DNA from: an uncultured Eubacteriales bacterium
Lineage (GTDB): Bacteria > Bacillota > Clostridia > UBA1381
Direction: 5' to 3'
DNA length: 8,513 nt
Assembly (NCBI GenBank): GCA_900556575.1
Contig: USPO01000053.1
Span: forward strand, 1 to 8,513
Part shown: piece by piece, positions 7,418 to 8,513 of the stretch
Layout of the letters: each line of letters starts with the position of its first letter
Position numbering within the stretch: position 1 is the stretch's first letter
The notes under the pieces: model-generated
What the model was told of the DNA's origin: nothing
What the model saw: the letters and a program-made list of their open reading frames with translations, nothing else
Databases searched by the model: none
Program-made: the position numbers and the translations under genes

Positions 7418-7424
7418 CCCTCCT
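7418..7424 (-). promoter_or_regulatory. Ribosome binding site that fixes the TTG start of nrdD
   Basis: The minus strand reads AGGAGGG here, 6 nt before TTG 7411-7409. Together with an in-frame TGA just upstream, this makes the TTG the only plausible start that retains the complete ATP cone. Confidence 0.85.
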
Positions 7425-7434
7425 ATATTTCAAT

Positions 7435-7460
7435 GCGGAATTATACTATTTCTATTCCGC
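7435..7460. repeat. Stem-loop sequence in the nrdD leader
   Basis: GCGGAAT (7435-7441) and ATTCCGC (7454-7460) are perfect 7-nt arms with a 12-nt spacer, inside the predicted nrdD leader (start site about 7476). The hairpin ends about 10 nt before the AGGAGG site. It has no following T-run, so it is not a terminator. A role in translation control or mRNA stability, or a protein site, is possible but not shown. Confidence 0.5.
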
Positions 7461-7482
7461 TATTCTTGTCATCGTCTTTTAT

Positions 7483-7511
7483 ATTATAGTCCAAAAAAAA
7501 ATATTTGTCTG
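7483..7511 (-). promoter_or_regulatory. Predicted nrdDG promoter with weak -35
   Basis: On the minus strand a perfect TATAAT -10 lies at 7488-7483. The sequence 17 nt upstream, CAGACA (7511-7506), matches only the GACA half of TTGACA. The predicted start is near 7476, giving a leader of about 65 nt. A good -10 with a poor -35 and a palindrome directly upstream is the usual look of an activator-dependent promoter. Confidence 0.65.
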
Positions 7512-7524
7512 TTGCATTTGCAAC
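7511..7524. promoter_or_regulatory. Candidate Crp/Fnr-family operator between nrdD and the divergent regulator
   Basis: GTTGCA-TT-TGCAAC is a perfect palindrome of 6-2-6 architecture, the same spacing as the PrfA box of the Crp/Fnr family (TTAACA-NN-TGTTAA). Its centre (7517.5) is 41.5 nt upstream of the predicted nrdD start, the classic class II activator position. It also contains the -35 (TTGCAT, 7512-7517) of the regulator's own promoter. I infer that the regulator encoded at 7641 binds here; the sequence alone does not prove this. Confidence 0.6.
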
Positions 7525-7540
7525 TATTTTATGATATAAT
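7512..7540 (+). promoter_or_regulatory. Promoter of the Crp/Fnr-like regulator gene
   Basis: TTGCAT (-35, 7512-7517) is 17 nt from a perfect TATAAT (-10, 7535-7540), which is itself preceded by TGA to make an extended -10 (TGNTATAAT). The predicted start is near 7547, giving a leader of about 94 nt. The -35 lies inside the 7511-7524 palindrome, so any protein bound there should block this promoter. Confidence 0.7.
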
Positions 7541-7640
7541 ATACTATATATACCACAATGCCCTATTTTACGGACATCTTAACGAAAAATTTATTTTATG
7601 GAATTTTATACCTATCAGGTACATTAATAAGGAGATACTT

Positions 7641-8246
7641 ATGGATTTTTATTTTAATAGAAAAGAACTGACAACTCTCCGTGATGCATTACACCCGAGG
7701 ATTGCCGAATATAAAAAGGGAGAAAACATTCTCCTTTCAGAAAAATATTTCTACATACTATTGAGCGGTATAGTTTACCATTGTGCTGAGGATGAACTTT
7801 ATGAACGCAGTATACTTCGTTTTATAAGAGCAGGAGAACCATTTAGCTCAGAAACACCTCTTGAAATATATAATGGCATACACTACCTCAATGCAAAGCA
7901 AAATTCAACCGCTGCTGTTTTTTCACACCATGAACTTAACCTATATTTATATGATCGTCCCCTATGGCGTGAACGATTTAATGAGGTATCAGAAATCGGT
8001 CTAAAAGAACGCACTCTAAAGCTGAATTATATACTTCACCGCCGTACTATACGCAGCCGTCTGCTAAGCTTTTTGCGTGACGAATCCAAAATTCAGCAAT
8101 CAGATAAAATACATATTCCTATTCCATTCATTGACTTAGCTGATTATTTAGCTGTCGAACGTACCGCTCTAATGAAAGAAATAGGCAAAATGAAATCCGA
8201 TGGTATAATATCTGGTAAAAATAGAGATATCATGCTTCTTGTCTGA
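7641..8246 (+). CDS. Crp/Fnr family transcriptional regulator
   Basis: This 201-residue protein has the two-part Crp/Fnr layout. The N-terminal half (about 20-110) is a cupin-like sensor roll, with K-x-G-E-x-I-L (26-32), Y-F-Y-I-L-L-S-G-I-V (36-45) and a G-E-P-F loop (65-68). A long dimerisation helix (about 112-135) leads to the C-terminal winged helix (136-201). There R-S-R-L-L-S-F-L (138-145), the helix-turn-helix D-L-A-D-Y-L-A-V-E-R-T-A-L-M-K-E-I (165-181) and D-G-I-I (187-190) match the family. There is a single cysteine (C48), so no FNR-type [4Fe-4S] cluster is possible. The loop after GEPF lacks the Arg-Ser pair that binds cAMP in CRP, so the signal is unknown. The ATG at 7641 is chosen because AAGGAG lies 6 nt upstream; the frame stays open further upstream, but that stretch covers the promoter and the nrdD 5' region. 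Divergent placement from nrdDG suggests control of anaerobic nucleotide reduction. Confidence 0.87.
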   Translation: MDFYFNRKELTTLRDALHPRIAEYKKGENILLSEKYFYILLSGIVYHCAEDELYERSILRFIRAGEPFSSETPLEIYNGIHYLNAKQNSTAAVFSHHELNLYLYDRPLWRERFNEVSEIGLKERTLKLNYILHRRTIRSRLLSFLRDESKIQQSDKIHIPIPFIDLADYLAVERTALMKEIGKMKSDGIISGKNRDIMLLV

Positions 8247-8398
8247 CCCTCTTTTATTAGGACATCTCAAATATTATATCACCGTTCAATTGCTTTGTCA
8301 ATCATAAACCTTGGAAAAGAAATGTTATAAATCCTCTTAAAGCCGTAGATATGGGAAAACAATTTTTAAATATGGGGCTGCAGCAAAATGCACAGACC
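8247..8398. other. Non-coding stretch after the regulator; no confident gene
   Basis: No convincing gene, tRNA or terminator is seen. A plus-strand frame is open from 8261 to a TAA at 8402-8404 (47 codons) but has no start codon with a ribosome binding site near its beginning. A minus-strand frame of about 50 hydrophobic codons, beginning near 8454, also lacks a ribosome binding site. Either could be chance or gene debris. Confidence 0.4.
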
Positions 8399-8511
8399 GC
8401 ATAAAGCGAATAAAACAAAGCAAATAAGCCGTTTTTTGTAATCAATTTAGTCATATTAAATGTGGAAATTTTCATAGTAATGAAAATTTCTAAATTGAGT
8501 TCGCTTTATGC
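8399..8511. repeat. Nested inverted repeats; possible small mobile element or structured RNA
   Basis: Three perfect inverted pairs nest in this 113-nt stretch. The outer pair is GCATAAAGCGAA (8399-8410) with TTCGCTTTATGC (8500-8511). The middle pair is TCAATTTAG (8442-8450) with CTAAATTGA (8490-8498). The inner hairpin is GAAATTTTCAT (8465-8475) with ATGAAAATTTC (8480-8490) around loop AGTA. The right arm is nearly continuous, while the left arm carries an extra stretch of about 31 nt (8411-8441). No target duplication can be read, because the window ends 2 nt after the outer arm. No transposase gene is visible. It could be a MITE-like element, a noncoding RNA or an extended transcript end. 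Confidence 0.5.
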
Positions 8512-8513
8512 TA

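Noticed and set aside
7541..7556. NrdR-box-like sequence ATACTATATATACCAC upstream of nrdD
   Set aside because: It matches only 11 of 16 positions of the ACACWATATATWGTGT consensus, mostly the central TATA tract. One half-site fails and no second box is spaced nearby. In this AT-rich DNA it is probably chance.
7609..7621. Small palindrome TACCTATCAGGTA in the regulator leader
   Set aside because: Only 5-bp arms with a 3-nt loop; too weak to claim as a functional hairpin or operator.
7260..7640. Upstream in-frame extension of the regulator to 7260
   Set aside because: It would run antisense through nrdD and across the promoter and palindrome. The ATG at 7641 has a well-placed AAGGAG and gives a normal family length.
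7572..8267. Repeated GGACATCT at 7572-7579 and 8260-8267 on either side of the regulator
   Set aside because: An 8-nt match with little flanking similarity is expected by chance and is not evidence of insertion.
8261..8404. Plus-strand open frame of 47 codons ending in L-Q-Q-N-A-Q-T-A
   Set aside because: It has no start codon with a ribosome binding site, no recognised family, and its stop lies within the inverted-repeat arm. It could be debris of an old gene, but this cannot be supported.
8305..8454. Minus-strand hydrophobic small ORF (about 50 codons, beginning M-T-K-L-I-T-K-N-G)
   Set aside because: There is no ribosome binding site before the ATG, and it overlaps the nested inverted repeats. 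Cysteine- and Phe-rich chance translations are common in AT-rich DNA.

Overview
The window reads as chromosome from a low-GC, anaerobic, spore-forming Firmicute of the class Clostridia (Oscillospiraceae/Ruminococcaceae-like). The reasons are an oxygen-sensitive class III ribonucleotide reductase, a GerW/YtfJ sporulation gene, the ScpA-ScpB condensin pair, AT-rich intergenic DNA and strong AGGAGG-type ribosome binding sites. Family calls rest on motifs read by eye.

Left block (1-3458, minus strand). A tightly packed operon reads right to left: M50 site-2-protease-like membrane protein, scpA, scpB, a DUF2953 membrane protein (ytfI-like), ytfJ/gerW, and the first 44 codons of a B12-binding radical SAM protein of the TIGR03960 type that runs off the left edge. 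Genes overlap by 1, 14, 1 and 20 nt, with one 11-nt gap, so translational coupling is likely. A near-consensus promoter (TTGAAT-17-TATAAT) lies at 3458-3430, with a leader of about 120 nt that contains a small inverted repeat.

Middle (3567-4680, plus strand). A single gene encodes a galactokinase-fold (GHMP) protein. Its overall layout matches GalK, but the sugar-binding, phosphate-loop, catalytic-Asp and C-terminal glycine motifs are all replaced, so it is probably not an active galactokinase. A strong hairpin terminator separates it from the convergent nrdG.

Right block (4689-8246). nrdD (TTG start) and nrdG form a minus-strand operon for anaerobic deoxyribonucleotide synthesis. Divergent from them is a Crp/Fnr-type regulator that lacks FeS-ligand cysteines. 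The intergenic region holds one perfect 6-2-6 palindrome (GTTGCA-TT-TGCAAC). It is centred at -41.5 from the predicted nrdD start site and contains the -35 of the regulator's own promoter. This suggests one operator that activates nrdD and represses the regulator.

Right edge (8247-8513). No convincing gene is seen. A nested set of perfect inverted repeats (12, 9 and 11 nt arms) spans 8399-8511 and may be a small mobile element or a structured RNA.
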